64,000 nt of DNA from the NCBI GenBank assembly GCA_030432595.1, contig JAUIGU010000002.1, positions 62,001 to 126,000 on the forward strand, read 5' to 3'. Positions 1 to 8,466 of this stretch are shown one piece after another. The stretch comes from Phycisphaerae bacterium (lineage in GTDB: Bacteria; Planctomycetota; Phycisphaerae; Phycisphaerales; Phycisphaeraceae). The notes under the pieces are model-generated. The model was not told the origin of the DNA and made no database searches. It worked only from the letters and a program-made list of their open reading frames with translations. The translations under genes were made by a program, and so were the position numbers. Numbering within the stretch: position 1 is the stretch's first letter; every line of letters begins with the position of its first letter.

Positions 1-592
1 CGGGGTCCTGACGCAGCACGTGCCGCAGGCCCGAGGCGAAGCTGGGCGTGTCCTGGCCCAGCTCGCGCTGCTCGATGCAGGACTTCTCGGAGTTCAGCAG
101 GTATTCGACGGGGTCTTCGAGCGTGATGATGTGCTTCTGGTAGCGACGGTTCATCGCGTCGATCATGGCCGCCAGCGTGGTGGTCTTACCCGAGCCGGTG
201 TCGCCCGTGACCAGGATCAGGCCGCGCGGCAGGTACGTCAGCCGGCTGATGACCTCCGGCAGGTTCAGGCTCTTGAGCGCGGGCACCTGCGTCTTGATCG
301 ATCGCAGCGCGATGCCGATCACGCCGCGCTGGCTGTGCGCGTTCACACGGAAGCGTCCGGCATCCTTGACCTCGTACGAAAAGTCCGCGTCCTTGATCTT
401 GTCGAACGTCTTGAGCTGCTCGGGCGGTGCCATGTGCTCGACCATCGCCCGTGCCGCCTCGGGGGTGATCTCCGGGAAGTCCATCGGGGTCATCACCGTC
501 TGCACGCGGCACATCGGCGGGTGGCCGGCCACCAGGTGGATGTCCGAGCTGTCCATCTCCAACGCCGTCTTGAGGATCGTGTCCAGCTGCAT
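1..592 (-). CDS. pilT: PilT-family twitching ATPase (partial, runs off the window edge)
   Basis: The minus-strand frame opens at ATG 592 and is still open at base 1, so only the first 197 residues are present. It begins MQLDTILKTALEMDSSDIHL, the usual PilT N-terminal domain. Walker A is GDTGSGKTT at residues 130-138, where many homologues have GPTGSGKST. It is followed by the Asp-box-like ITLEDPVEY and by RQDPD-type sequence at the edge. GGAG lies about 7 bases upstream of the ATG. PilT hexamers power retraction of type IV pili at the inner membrane. Pilus retraction is the best call, but a related PilT/GspE-like ATPase is possible without the C-terminal half. Two pseudopilin genes occur in the window, one of them close by at 1331. 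Confidence 0.9.
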   Translation of the reverse strand, partial: MQLDTILKTALEMDSSDIHLVAGHPPMCRVQTVMTPMDFPEITPEAARAMVEHMAPPEQLKTFDKIKDADFSYEVKDAGRFRVNAHSQRGVIGIALRSIKTQVPALKSLNLPEVISRLTYLPRGLILVTGDTGSGKTTTLAAMIDAMNRRYQKHIITLEDPVEYLLNSEKSCIEQRELGQDTPSFASGLRHVLRQDP

Positions 593-959
593 GAAGGGCT
601 CCGAAGATCACGGAAAAACAAGCGGAAAACGGCCCCAACGACCGCGTCGCGCGACGCACAAAGCGCCGCCGGTTGTCGGGATATCGACCACCGACGCGGG
701 CTGGATAAGCCGGGCCGGCCGGGAAAATGCGCGAACGCCCGCGCGTCGGCGTGAAAACGCGAAGTTTTCTCGGACGCGCAGACACCCCTGGAACCGCGCA
801 CCGCGGCTGGTCGTGCACGCGACCGGCTCCGTTTCGCTTCGATCCTTCAGCGCCGGTAGCGTCCGCGACCGGTTGCTCTAAAGAGCGCCGCACCCACTTA
901 AACCGCATAACCCCACCGAAACGCTTGGTCGGCGCGACCCGCACGGATACGATGACCCC
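593..959. other. Divergent intergenic region between pilT and clpS
   Basis: No convincing gene is present in these 367 bases. The last third (about 820-880) contains a degenerate run resembling the GCGACCGGT repeat arm seen at 31040-31117 and 36310-36374, but the copy is too eroded to call firmly. Promoters for pilT (minus) and clpS (plus) should lie here. I see no strong -35/-10 pair. Confidence 0.4.
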
Positions 960-1334
960 GTGACCGATCACGCCCGCGAGTCCGACGCCGACACCGCCGT
1001 CGCCGAGCCGCAACCCCGGGAATCGCCCCGTGCGGACACGGACGCCAAGCCCGACCGGCCGCCGCGCTACGCCGTGATCCTGCACAACGACGACGACATC
1101 GATTTTTCATTCGTCATTGCGACCTTGGTGAAGGTCCTCAAGGTTTCCGCCACCGCCGCCATGCGGTTCGCGCTCGTCGCTCACAAGACCGGCCGCTGCG
1201 CCGTCTGGACCGGACTCAAAGAACACGCAGAACTCAAGGCTCAACAGATCAAGGGCGCAGGCATCGACCCAACCGCCACCTGCGAACACCCGCGCCCGAT
1301 CAAGGCGACCATCGAACCGGTGCCGGGGACGTGA
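960..1334 (+). CDS. clpS: ClpS-like Clp protease adaptor
   Basis: A 124-residue protein with a charged tail of about 36 residues and then a ClpS core. The core opens RYAVILHNDDDIDFSFVI, and the NDD triplet matches the N-degron-binding residues of ClpS. It continues to LVAHKTGRCAVWTGLKEHAE, where the His aligns with the second conserved ligand-binding residue. ClpS delivers N-end-rule substrates to ClpA or ClpC. The start is GTG at 960, directly after ATGACCCC. The TGA stop overlaps the GTG of the next gene (GTGA at 1331), so the two are probably translated together. The core is complete. Pairing with a pseudopilin gene is odd for clpS. Confidence 0.85.
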   Translation: MTDHARESDADTAVAEPQPRESPRADTDAKPDRPPRYAVILHNDDDIDFSFVIATLVKVLKVSATAAMRFALVAHKTGRCAVWTGLKEHAELKAQQIKGAGIDPTATCEHPRPIKATIEPVPGT

Positions 1335-2323
1335 GCCGGCGGCCGGCTCGGCGTGCGGACGGCTTTGCGCGTCGGGACGCCGTCGCGCTCGTCATCGTGG
1401 CCGCGCTGATTGGGGCCCTGCTTTTGCCCGTGCTTTCAACCATGCGCCGCACGTCGCGGATGCATCAGAACAACATCCAGTTGCGCGGGATCGTGCAGGG
1501 CATGTTTACGTTCGCGCAATCAGGCAAAAACGGGGGAGCAGACGGCTGGTATCCCGGCGTCGACAGACGTGGCCGCGCGATCACGCCAACTCTACAAACG
1601 TGGGCCCGAATCGATCCGAACATATTCGGACAGCACAACGCTATTCAAGCCTACGCCGACGACCGCGACGACCCTCAAGACATCGCGTTGGCCGAAATGA
1701 ATGACCCCGACACCGGTGAGGGCTTCATGCAGTACGCCTTTGCGGAACTCTTGACCGGCGACTTCATTCCCGGCGGCCGGCGGCGTTGGCGACTGGCTCC
1801 CGGACTGGAATTCGGCGAACCGTTCGTCGGCAGCAATTGGATGGTCAATCCAAACGACCCGGTGAAAACACGCTTTGAAGCCGGCGACCCCGGCGACACC
1901 GGGCGGTTCGACATGTCCAAAGTCTCGTACACAATCCTCAACGTCGCGGTGGACGGGCTCAAGGAGGAGTGGCGCGAAACCGCCAACCCCAACGCGATCA
2001 TGGTCGCCGACCGTGCCGTCGGCAACGGCGACACGCTCGGTCAGCCCGGAGCCTCGGCAAGCAGCGTCTGGACCCAGCCCGGTTCCGGCCGATGGCGCGG
2101 CGGCCAGGCACGCAACGACGCGTCTACGTGGACCGTGCTCAGCCCGCGGATTACCGGCGAAAAACTTACCTACGCCGACATAACCTTCGAAAACGACACC
2201 GTCCACAACCTCTTCGCCCACCCCGACGACGAGACGCTCGACCGCAACGACGCCGGCGAGATCGAATCCGATCAAGGCGTGCTGTTCGATCAGGACGAAC
2301 GCGGGCGGGACACCGGCGTATAA
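1331..2323 (+). CDS. Type II secretion-type pseudopilin with degenerate cleavage site
   Basis: A 330-residue protein. A basic leader is followed by GFARRDAVALVIVAALIGAL, a prepilin-like hydrophobic helix, and then by RRTSRMHQNNIQLRGIVQGM, a core shared closely with the pseudopilin at 57781-58701. In canonical pseudopilins the cleavage site reads G-F-T-x-x-E. Here position +5 is Asp instead of Glu and the site is poorly conserved, so processing and assembly may differ. The rest resembles the large planctomycete pseudopilin-like family, rich in Gly, Asp and Pro. The GTG start overlaps the clpS stop. A palindromic terminator follows at 2357-2388. The particular substrate or secretion system is unknown. 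Confidence 0.75.
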   Translation: MSRRPARRADGFARRDAVALVIVAALIGALLLPVLSTMRRTSRMHQNNIQLRGIVQGMFTFAQSGKNGGADGWYPGVDRRGRAITPTLQTWARIDPNIFGQHNAIQAYADDRDDPQDIALAEMNDPDTGEGFMQYAFAELLTGDFIPGGRRRWRLAPGLEFGEPFVGSNWMVNPNDPVKTRFEAGDPGDTGRFDMSKVSYTILNVAVDGLKEEWRETANPNAIMVADRAVGNGDTLGQPGASASSVWTQPGSGRWRGGQARNDASTWTVLSPRITGEKLTYADITFENDTVHNLFAHPDDETLDRNDAGEIESDQGVLFDQDERGRDTGV

Positions 2324-2356
2324 ACCCGCGCCGAACGACACGCCGCGCGAGAAAAA

Positions 2357-2388
2357 TAAAGCCCGGAGACGGCCGTCTCCGGGCTTTA
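2357..2388. terminator. Bidirectional palindromic terminator
   Basis: A perfect 32-base palindrome centred on GACGGCCGTC, with outer TAAAGCCCGG arms flanked by A and T runs. It lies between the convergent pseudopilin and thioredoxin genes and can serve both strands. Confidence 0.85.
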
Positions 2389-2428
2389 AACTTGTGGGTT
2401 GTTTGCCATTGTTGTTGTTCGGCCGGGC

Positions 2429-2779
2429 TTACGCCCCGACCAAATCGTTCAGCGCCGACTCGAACTCGGGCTTGCCCGTGACGCCGACAAACTTCTTGAC
2501 CACCTCGCCGCCCTTGAAGACCAGGACGGTCGGGATCGCCGAGATGCCGTACTTCACGGACACCTCGCGGTTGGCGTCGGTGTCGAGCTTGCCGACCTTG
2601 ACCTTGCCGGCGAAGTCGTTGGCGACCTCGTCGATCGTCGGCGCGAGCATGCGGCAGGGCATGCACCACTCGGCCCAGAAATCGACGACCACGGGCTGGT
2701 CGGACTGCACCACCTCGGTGTCGAAGTTGGCGTCGGTGAATTCTTGAACGGCGTCGCTGGCCATGGTGGGGTTCTCCAT
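2429..2779 (-). CDS. trxA: Thioredoxin with a CMPC active site
   Basis: A 116-residue single-domain thioredoxin. The active site reads VDFWAEWCMPCRMLAP, so the dipeptide between the cysteines is Met-Pro rather than the usual Gly-Pro. The cis-proline loop ISAIPTVLVF and the GGEVV..FVG C-terminal elements are intact, and there is no signal peptide, so it is cytoplasmic. It should reduce protein disulfides with thioredoxin reductase. The dipeptide affects redox potential in this family, so altered reducing strength is likely. Either ATG 2779 or ATG 2764 (MASDAVQEF) may be used. Both have a purine-rich stretch upstream, and 2764 gives the more typical length. Confidence 0.92.
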   Translation of the reverse strand: MENPTMASDAVQEFTDANFDTEVVQSDQPVVVDFWAEWCMPCRMLAPTIDEVANDFAGKVKVGKLDTDANREVSVKYGISAIPTVLVFKGGEVVKKFVGVTGKPEFESALNDLVGA

Positions 2780-3347
2780 CGGGAGGCCTTTCGTATCCAG
2801 TTGGGAGTGTACGGGGCGGGGCGCGGGGATTCCACCGGACGCCGGCGGGCGCCTCGCCGCAGGTTATTGGTTCGGGGTGGTGCTGTACGCGCGAATTCGG
2901 TCGCACGTGGTTGTGTGCCGTGGCATGGTTGCCGTGGCCCGGTGGCCTTGGCTCTCGCATGGGGGGGGCCGGTTTGGTGTCGGTCCGCCGTGAACATCCG
3001 GGCCGACCGTGGGCTCAACCCCCGCCACCGACGGGGTATTCCACGCCGGCCTCGCCCGCCCTCGCAGCCGACCCCAACCGCCCGCCAACCCCAGAGTCAC
3101 GCCCACCCCGTGCCCCGCTCCACCGCCGCCCGTCTCCTGCCCCGCCCCCAACTCCGAACCCCACCCCCGACCCAAGCGCCCACCCCGGTTTTCACCCCCG
3201 AAACAATTGGGGTTTCCGCGATTTGGGGGTACACTTACCCGGCGGGAGGTCGGGTCGCGGCGGTGTCTGCGTCCCGACGGCGGGCCCGCCCCACCCCTCA
3301 ACCCGCCGATGGTCCGGTTTTTTGTCCCGTCGAGTGGCGGAGGAAGA
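2780..3347. other. Long C-rich intergenic region
   Basis: No gene is supported in these 568 bases. The part from about 3030 to 3200 is strongly cytosine-skewed on the plus strand and includes four C-runs at 3140-3168 that form a canonical G-quadruplex motif on the minus strand. A less GC-rich stretch at about 3205-3240 may hold the promoter of the protease gene. Confidence 0.5.
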
Positions 3348-4277
3348 ATGTTGTTCATGCCCGATCGAATCGTCCAAGCCACGGCGTTGGCCACGCTGGC
3401 CGCCGGCCTGTCCGTGCCCGCGTCGGCCCTCATCGTCGACGACCCCGGCAACGCCCGGCCCCTGCTCACCCCGCCCGCCGCCGCCATCGGCACCTGGGGC
3501 GCCAACGCCTCCGCCGTCGCCATCGGACCCAACCACATCCTCACCACCCGCCACCAGGACGGCTCCTCCGAGACCCCCACCCTCCGCCAGGTCAACTTCA
3601 ACGGCACCACCTACAACTCCGTCAGCCAGACCCTCTTCGACGTCTCCGGCAGCGACAACTTCGACGTCCGCCTCGTCGAAATCGAACAGACCAACGGCAG
3701 CCCCGCCAACCTCACCGACTTCCTGCCCGTCTACACCCTCGGCATCAGCGAGTCCCTCGTCGGCCAACGCGTCGTCATGGCTGCCCACGGCCTCACCGGC
3801 ATCAACGAAGACGGCGCCGGCTTCGACTGGCAGGCCTTCGGCGGCGCCAACCCCAACGCCAATTCCTACGGCGTCGCCTTCGGCGAAAACGTCATCGACG
3901 CCGAAGACACCCAGAACGACAACGGCTTCAACGGCGACCGCTGGCTCGGCGACTTCGACGCCCCCAGCGCCAACGACAACATGACCTACGAAGCCACCGT
4001 CGCCCCCGGTGACTCCGGCGGCGCCCTCATGATGTTCCGCTACGACCAGTGGTGGCTCGTCGGCCTGCCCAACGCCGTCGAAGAGGCCTCCGGCTCGCTC
4101 CCCGACGCGTTCTTCGGCCAGGAGTGGTTCGCCTCCGACGTCACCCGCCTCGCCTCCGACATCGAAACCGCCATCGGCGGCGGCTTCGCCTTCCCCGACC
4201 CCAAGCCCCTCCCCGAACCCGGCAGCGCCGCACTGCTCGCCGGTCTGGCCACGCTCGCCCTGCGTCGCCGCAAGTAA
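3348..4277 (+). CDS. Secreted trypsin-like serine protease with PEP-CTERM anchor
   Basis: About 309 residues. A signal peptide ends near VPASA. The catalytic triad is visible: His in ILTTRHQDG, Asp in NFDVRLVEI and Ser in APGDSGGALM. The C-terminus is a PEP-CTERM sorting tag: PLPEPGSAALLAGLATLALR with terminal Arg/Lys. The tag predicts export and exosortase processing at the outer surface. GGAGG at 3339-3343 supports ATG 3348, and ATG 3357 is an in-frame alternative with longer spacing. The reading frame stays open further upstream, but that stretch is C-rich noncoding DNA. A terminator follows at 4306. The substrate is unknown. Two other PEP-CTERM proteins lie in the window (46306 and 53798). 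Confidence 0.85.
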   Translation: MLFMPDRIVQATALATLAAGLSVPASALIVDDPGNARPLLTPPAAAIGTWGANASAVAIGPNHILTTRHQDGSSETPTLRQVNFNGTTYNSVSQTLFDVSGSDNFDVRLVEIEQTNGSPANLTDFLPVYTLGISESLVGQRVVMAAHGLTGINEDGAGFDWQAFGGANPNANSYGVAFGENVIDAEDTQNDNGFNGDRWLGDFDAPSANDNMTYEATVAPGDSGGALMMFRYDQWWLVGLPNAVEEASGSLPDAFFGQEWFASDVTRLASDIETAIGGGFAFPDPKPLPEPGSAALLAGLATLALRRRK

Positions 4278-4305
4278 CCCGAGCCAATACACGCAAAAAA
4301 CCACG

Positions 4306-4332
4306 AAGCCCACGTTCTCCGAACGTGGGCTT
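4306..4332. terminator. Bidirectional terminator of the GCCCACG hairpin family
   Basis: AAGCCCACGTTC-TCC-GAACGTGGGCTT, a perfect 12-base stem with a 3-base loop followed by a T-rich run. It lies between the convergent protease and dehydrogenase genes. Almost the same stem recurs at 6014-6041, and variants occur at 18782-18804 and 43316-43346. Confidence 0.9.
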
Positions 4333-4346
4333 TTCTTTGTTCCGTG

Positions 4347-5309
4347 CTACCCCTCCGTCTCGCCATCTTCTCCGTACACCGCCGCGTCCGCAAACGAAAA
4401 CCCGCCCAGCGCCTCCACCGCCGCCGACACCGCCTGCGTGCCCTTCTTCCCCAGACCCCGCGCCGACGCCGCACGCATGAGCTGCGCCCCCGCGCTCGTC
4501 ACCGGCAACGGCAACCCCGCGTGCGCCGCCGACTCCGCCACGATCCCCAGGTCCTTCAGCAGGTAGTCCACAAAAAAGCCCGGCTCCAGATCCCCTTTCA
4601 CGATCTTCGGCCCGAGCTTGTTCAACTGCCACGACCCGCCCGCGCCCGCGCTCACCACCTCGATCATCTTCGCCGGGTCCAGCCCCAGCTTCGTCGACAG
4701 CGCCAACGCCTCCGTCGCGCCCAGCAGCGCCCCCAACACCGCGACCTGGTTGCACGCCTTGCACACCTGACCGCTGCCCGCCGGCCCGACGTGCGTCACC
4801 GCCCCACCGACCACCTCGAGCAACGGCAGAACCTCCTCGAACACTTCCGGGGGCCCGCCCACCATGATCGACAGCGTGCCATTCTTTGCGCCCACGTCCC
4901 CGCCCGACACCGGCGCGTCCAGCAGCACGATCCCGTACTCGTGCAACCGCTCCGCGAAATCTTTCGTCGCCACCGGGCTGATCGTCGAGTGATCCACCAC
5001 GACCAACCCGCGCTTCTCGTTGCTCCCCGCCGCCACGCCCATCACCGAGAACAGCACCTGCTCAACGTCGGCCGTGTCCGTCACGTTCAAAAACACCACG
5101 TCGCTCTGCGCCGCCACCGCCGCCGGCGAATCACATAACGCCGCGCCGTGGGGCACCAGCGCCTCGGCCTTCTCCGCCGTGCGGTTCCACACCGACACCG
5201 CGTGCCCCGCGTCGAGCAGGTTGCGGCACATCGCCCCGCCCATGATCCCCAGCCCGACATAACCCAACCGCGGCGCCCGCGCCTCGCCCTTGTGCTTCGA
5301 CTTGCTCAT
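4347..5309 (-). CDS. Beta-hydroxyacid dehydrogenase (3-hydroxyisobutyrate dehydrogenase-like)
   Basis: About 320 residues. The N-terminal Rossmann motif is LGYVGLGIMGGAMCRNLL. It is followed by the family substrate-binding signature DAPVSGGDVGAKNGTLSIMV and by the catalytic-lysine region GSGQVCKACNQ. The C-terminal helical domain has KDLGIVAESAA. The family uses NAD(P)H to oxidise or reduce 3-hydroxyisobutyrate, tartronate semialdehyde and similar compounds, and the exact substrate cannot be set from sequence. ATG 5309 (MSKSKHKGEA), preceded by a G-rich run, is preferred over the longer frame from 5342. The gene converges on the protease through the terminator at 4306. The region upstream of it is the dispersed repeat at 5379. 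Confidence 0.85.
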   Translation of the reverse strand: MSKSKHKGEARAPRLGYVGLGIMGGAMCRNLLDAGHAVSVWNRTAEKAEALVPHGAALCDSPAAVAAQSDVVFLNVTDTADVEQVLFSVMGVAAGSNEKRGLVVVDHSTISPVATKDFAERLHEYGIVLLDAPVSGGDVGAKNGTLSIMVGGPPEVFEEVLPLLEVVGGAVTHVGPAGSGQVCKACNQVAVLGALLGATEALALSTKLGLDPAKMIEVVSAGAGGSWQLNKLGPKIVKGDLEPGFFVDYLLKDLGIVAESAAHAGLPLPVTSAGAQLMRAASARGLGKKGTQAVSAAVEALGGFSFADAAVYGEDGETEG

Positions 5310-5378
5310 CCCCCCATTGTGACCGAATCCCTCCCACCCCACACGCAGACAAGTCGCCCCAATCTGCCGTGTCCAACA

Positions 5379-6042
5379 GACATATCACGAAACCTACCGT
5401 TAGCCTCCGCCCCACGGGCTGCGCGCCCTGCGCAGGTTCTGGTCGCTTGGCGCGCACTGCGTGGCAGTGCGGCTGAAAACATAAATCATTGCGTCTCCGT
5501 GCTCTCCGCGCCCTCTGTGCCTCCGTGGTTTCTCTTCCTGCGCAACAATGCGTGCCCGCGCCCCGAAGTAACCCGGGAGTCAAACACTTCCGGGGGTGCC
5601 CGCAGGTCGTTGTGGGGTTCCAGGTCGGTGAGGCCGTGTCTCGGGAAAACGCAGCGTTCCTCTCATCGGCCGACGGGCCGGTCACGAGCGCCGACGGGAC
5701 AATGGCCAAGGGAGTCCGATCCGAACGCACGGCTCGCCGGGGCTTCCGTTTCAAGTGAGGCAGGCGACCAACCTGTGGCACTTGGAACCGGACGCGTGGT
5801 GCTGCGTGAAGTGGGAGCCGCCGCCGCGTGGGACATGAAGGTCCGGCCCTGGTGAAGGTGGTGATATAAAGCGGCCGACGGTGTCGGCCGTTCGGGGCGC
5901 GTGGGTTTGCGAGCGCTCGACGGCGGCCACCGGCGGCCACTTTGTAGAGCTGCCGGCTCTTTGACAAGTGAAGCAGGGGCGTTGTCGCTCCACGAAAGCA
6001 CGAGAGATGAGAAGAAGCCCACGTTCGGTGAACGTGGGCTTC
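5379..6042. repeat. Dispersed repeat copy 1 (about 0.66 kb)
   Basis: This block is homologous over most of its length to 42636-43346, in the same orientation. Shared landmarks in order: TATCACGAAA; a GCACTGC-GTG-GCAGTGC hairpin (5454-5470); GGCTGAAAACATAAAT; GCGCAACAA; CCGCGCCCCGA; GGTTCCAGGTCGGTGAGGCC; GGGAGTCCGATCCGAACG; GTGGTGCTGCGTGAAGTGGG; CGGCCGACGGTGTCGGCCG; GAGCGCTCGACGG; and CTCTTTGACAAGTGAAGCAG. It ends at the GCCCACG hairpin. Indels break every reading frame between the copies, so it is probably noncoding. It fills the gap between the dehydrogenase and the kinase. Confidence 0.85.
6014..6041 (+). terminator. GCCCACG hairpin just upstream of the kinase start
   Basis: AAGCCCACGTTC-GGT-GAACGTGGGCTT is the same stem as at 4306-4332. 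No T-run follows, and the kinase ATG lies 36 bases further on. It is the right-hand end of repeat copy 1. It may therefore act as a 5' leader hairpin for the kinase rather than as a terminator. Confidence 0.6.
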
Positions 6043-6077
6043 AAGGTCCGTTGGTATCGAGCGGGTACGATGCCGCG

Positions 6078-7298
<1,221 letters not shown>

Positions 7299-7405
7299 TT
7301 ACAGATTTCAAATTGTCGATTTCAGATGTGAAAGCAACCGGCGTCGAGCTCATTACGCAGGCCGGGTCAAACAATCTGAAATCTCAAATCCGCAGTCTGA
7401 AATCG
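7299..7405. repeat. Phrase-like inverted repeat between convergent genes
   Basis: The left arm (about 7299-7329) is built from CAGATTTCA/GATTTCAGAT words. The right arm (7372-7405) carries their complements (CTGAAATCTC, GTCTGAAATCG). It is markedly AT-richer than its surroundings and fills the gap between the kinase and the minus-strand gene at 7408, so it may terminate both transcripts. Confidence 0.6.
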
Positions 7406-7407
7406 CT

Positions 7408-7812
7408 TCACGCCGCGTCTTCGAGTGATTGCTCGTCGTCGTCCTCGAACGTGTCGGCCGGGGGCGGGAAGGACGGGGCGTCGGCGGGCTCGGTCCAGTC
7501 CTCGGCGGAGCGGATTTCCAGTTCCGTTGCCTGCGTCTTGCGGTAGCCGAGCTTGCGGATGACTTCGAGGACCTCGGTCCAGGTGGGGAACGGCCGCTGG
7601 TTGACTTTCTTGTAGGCGTCGATGGCCTGGATGAACAGGAACTGCTCGGGGGTCATCTCGCCTTCTTCGGCGCTCTTGGCGAAGTCGGTGCGGCGGCGGC
7701 CGGGGCCGCGGCGGCGTTCGAGGCCGGTGCCGGGCGTGCGGGCATCGACCACGTTCTGTCGGCGGTCGGGCCCCTGGTAGCGTTGTTCGTCGGCGGCGTT
7801 GTGGTCGGTCAT
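7408..7812 (-). CDS. Conserved hypothetical protein with GPDRRQ / PTWTEVLEVIRKLGYRK region
   Basis: 134 residues, soluble. The N-terminal half is basic and disordered-looking, with YQGPDRRQN and LERRRGPGRRRTDF. The C-terminal half is probably folded: MTPEQFLFIQAIDAYKKVNQ and then FPTWTEVLEVIRKLGYRK. It ends in an acidic tail, FEDDDEQSLEDAA. I believe this matches an uncharacterised planctomycete family, but I cannot name a Pfam entry. The start ATG 7812 lies 58 bases downstream of the acidic protein gene, so the two are probably co-transcribed. Function unknown. The basic/acidic pairing of the two products suggests, without proving, that they interact. Confidence 0.7.
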   Translation of the reverse strand: MTDHNAADEQRYQGPDRRQNVVDARTPGTGLERRRGPGRRRTDFAKSAEEGEMTPEQFLFIQAIDAYKKVNQRPFPTWTEVLEVIRKLGYRKTQATELEIRSAEDWTEPADAPSFPPPADTFEDDDEQSLEDAA

Positions 7813-7870
7813 GGCTCGGCTCCTGGCCGCGGGGGCTCCCGCGGCGTTGGCCGAGTACCCACCCGGCCGG

Positions 7871-8191
7871 TCAGTCGTCGTCGAGGTCGAATTCGTCGTC
7901 GTCCTCGTCTTCGTCGTCGTCGAAGAGCTCGTCGTCTTCTTCGTCTTCGTCGTCGAAGTAGTCGTCGTCCTCTTCGTCGTCATCGTCGTCGAAGAAGTCG
8001 TCGTCGCCGTCTTCCTCGTCCTCGTCCTCGTCGTCATCGTCAAAAAAGTCGTCGTCGTCCAGTTCGTCGTCGTCATCGGCGGCGAGGAAGCGCGGACGGG
8101 CCGACGGCGTCGCCCACCCGGCGGCGGGCCAGGCGTCCGGATAAACGGTGGTGGCGGATTCGTCGTCGTGAAGCGTGGGGAAGCCGGACAT
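7871..8191 (-). CDS. Extremely acidic Asp/Glu-rich protein
   Basis: About 106 residues from ATG 8191 (MSGFPTLHDDESATTVYPDA). The first 45 residues are ordinary. The remaining 60 or so are almost only Asp and Glu broken by single Phe, Tyr or Leu residues (patterns such as DDDFFDDDD). The DNA is correspondingly a long run of GTC/CTC triplets on the plus strand. Candidate roles for such tails are charge shielding, metal or cation binding, or mimicry of nucleic acid, and none can be chosen from sequence. The downstream partner gene at 7408 encodes a basic N-terminal half. The alternative start at 8221 is less likely. Confidence 0.65.
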   Translation of the reverse strand: MSGFPTLHDDESATTVYPDAWPAAGWATPSARPRFLAADDDDELDDDDFFDDDDEDEDEEDGDDDFFDDDDDEEDDDYFDDEDEEDDELFDDDEDEDDDEFDLDDD

Positions 8192-8466
8192 GGCGGGGTC
8201 TCCGATTCGGGCTCGGGTCACCGGGGGGTTTGTCGGGGTCGTGCGGGTGTTGCGGGCGGCGCGGGTTGGCCGGGTGTTCGTCGGGCGGGTCGGTCTGGCC
8301 GCTCAGGTTAGACTGCCCGTCCGGCGCATCTTGAACGGGCGCGTCGGCGTGTGTCAAGCGGCGCTTGGCCGCGTGGCGGGGCCCCGGCGGATCGCCCGCG
8401 GGTCCGTCGGTCGGGCCGGGCCGTGACACCGTCCGCCGGCATCGATCTTCCGATTTGTTTGCGACC

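Noticed and set aside
2399-4012. Plus-strand open frame of 537 residues over thioredoxin and the protease
   Set aside because: Overlaps two real genes and is Arg/Pro/His-rich shadow sequence.
5960-5966. TTGACA in CTCTTTGACAAGTG as a promoter -35 box
   Set aside because: No -10-like sequence occurs 16-19 bases downstream in either repeat copy.
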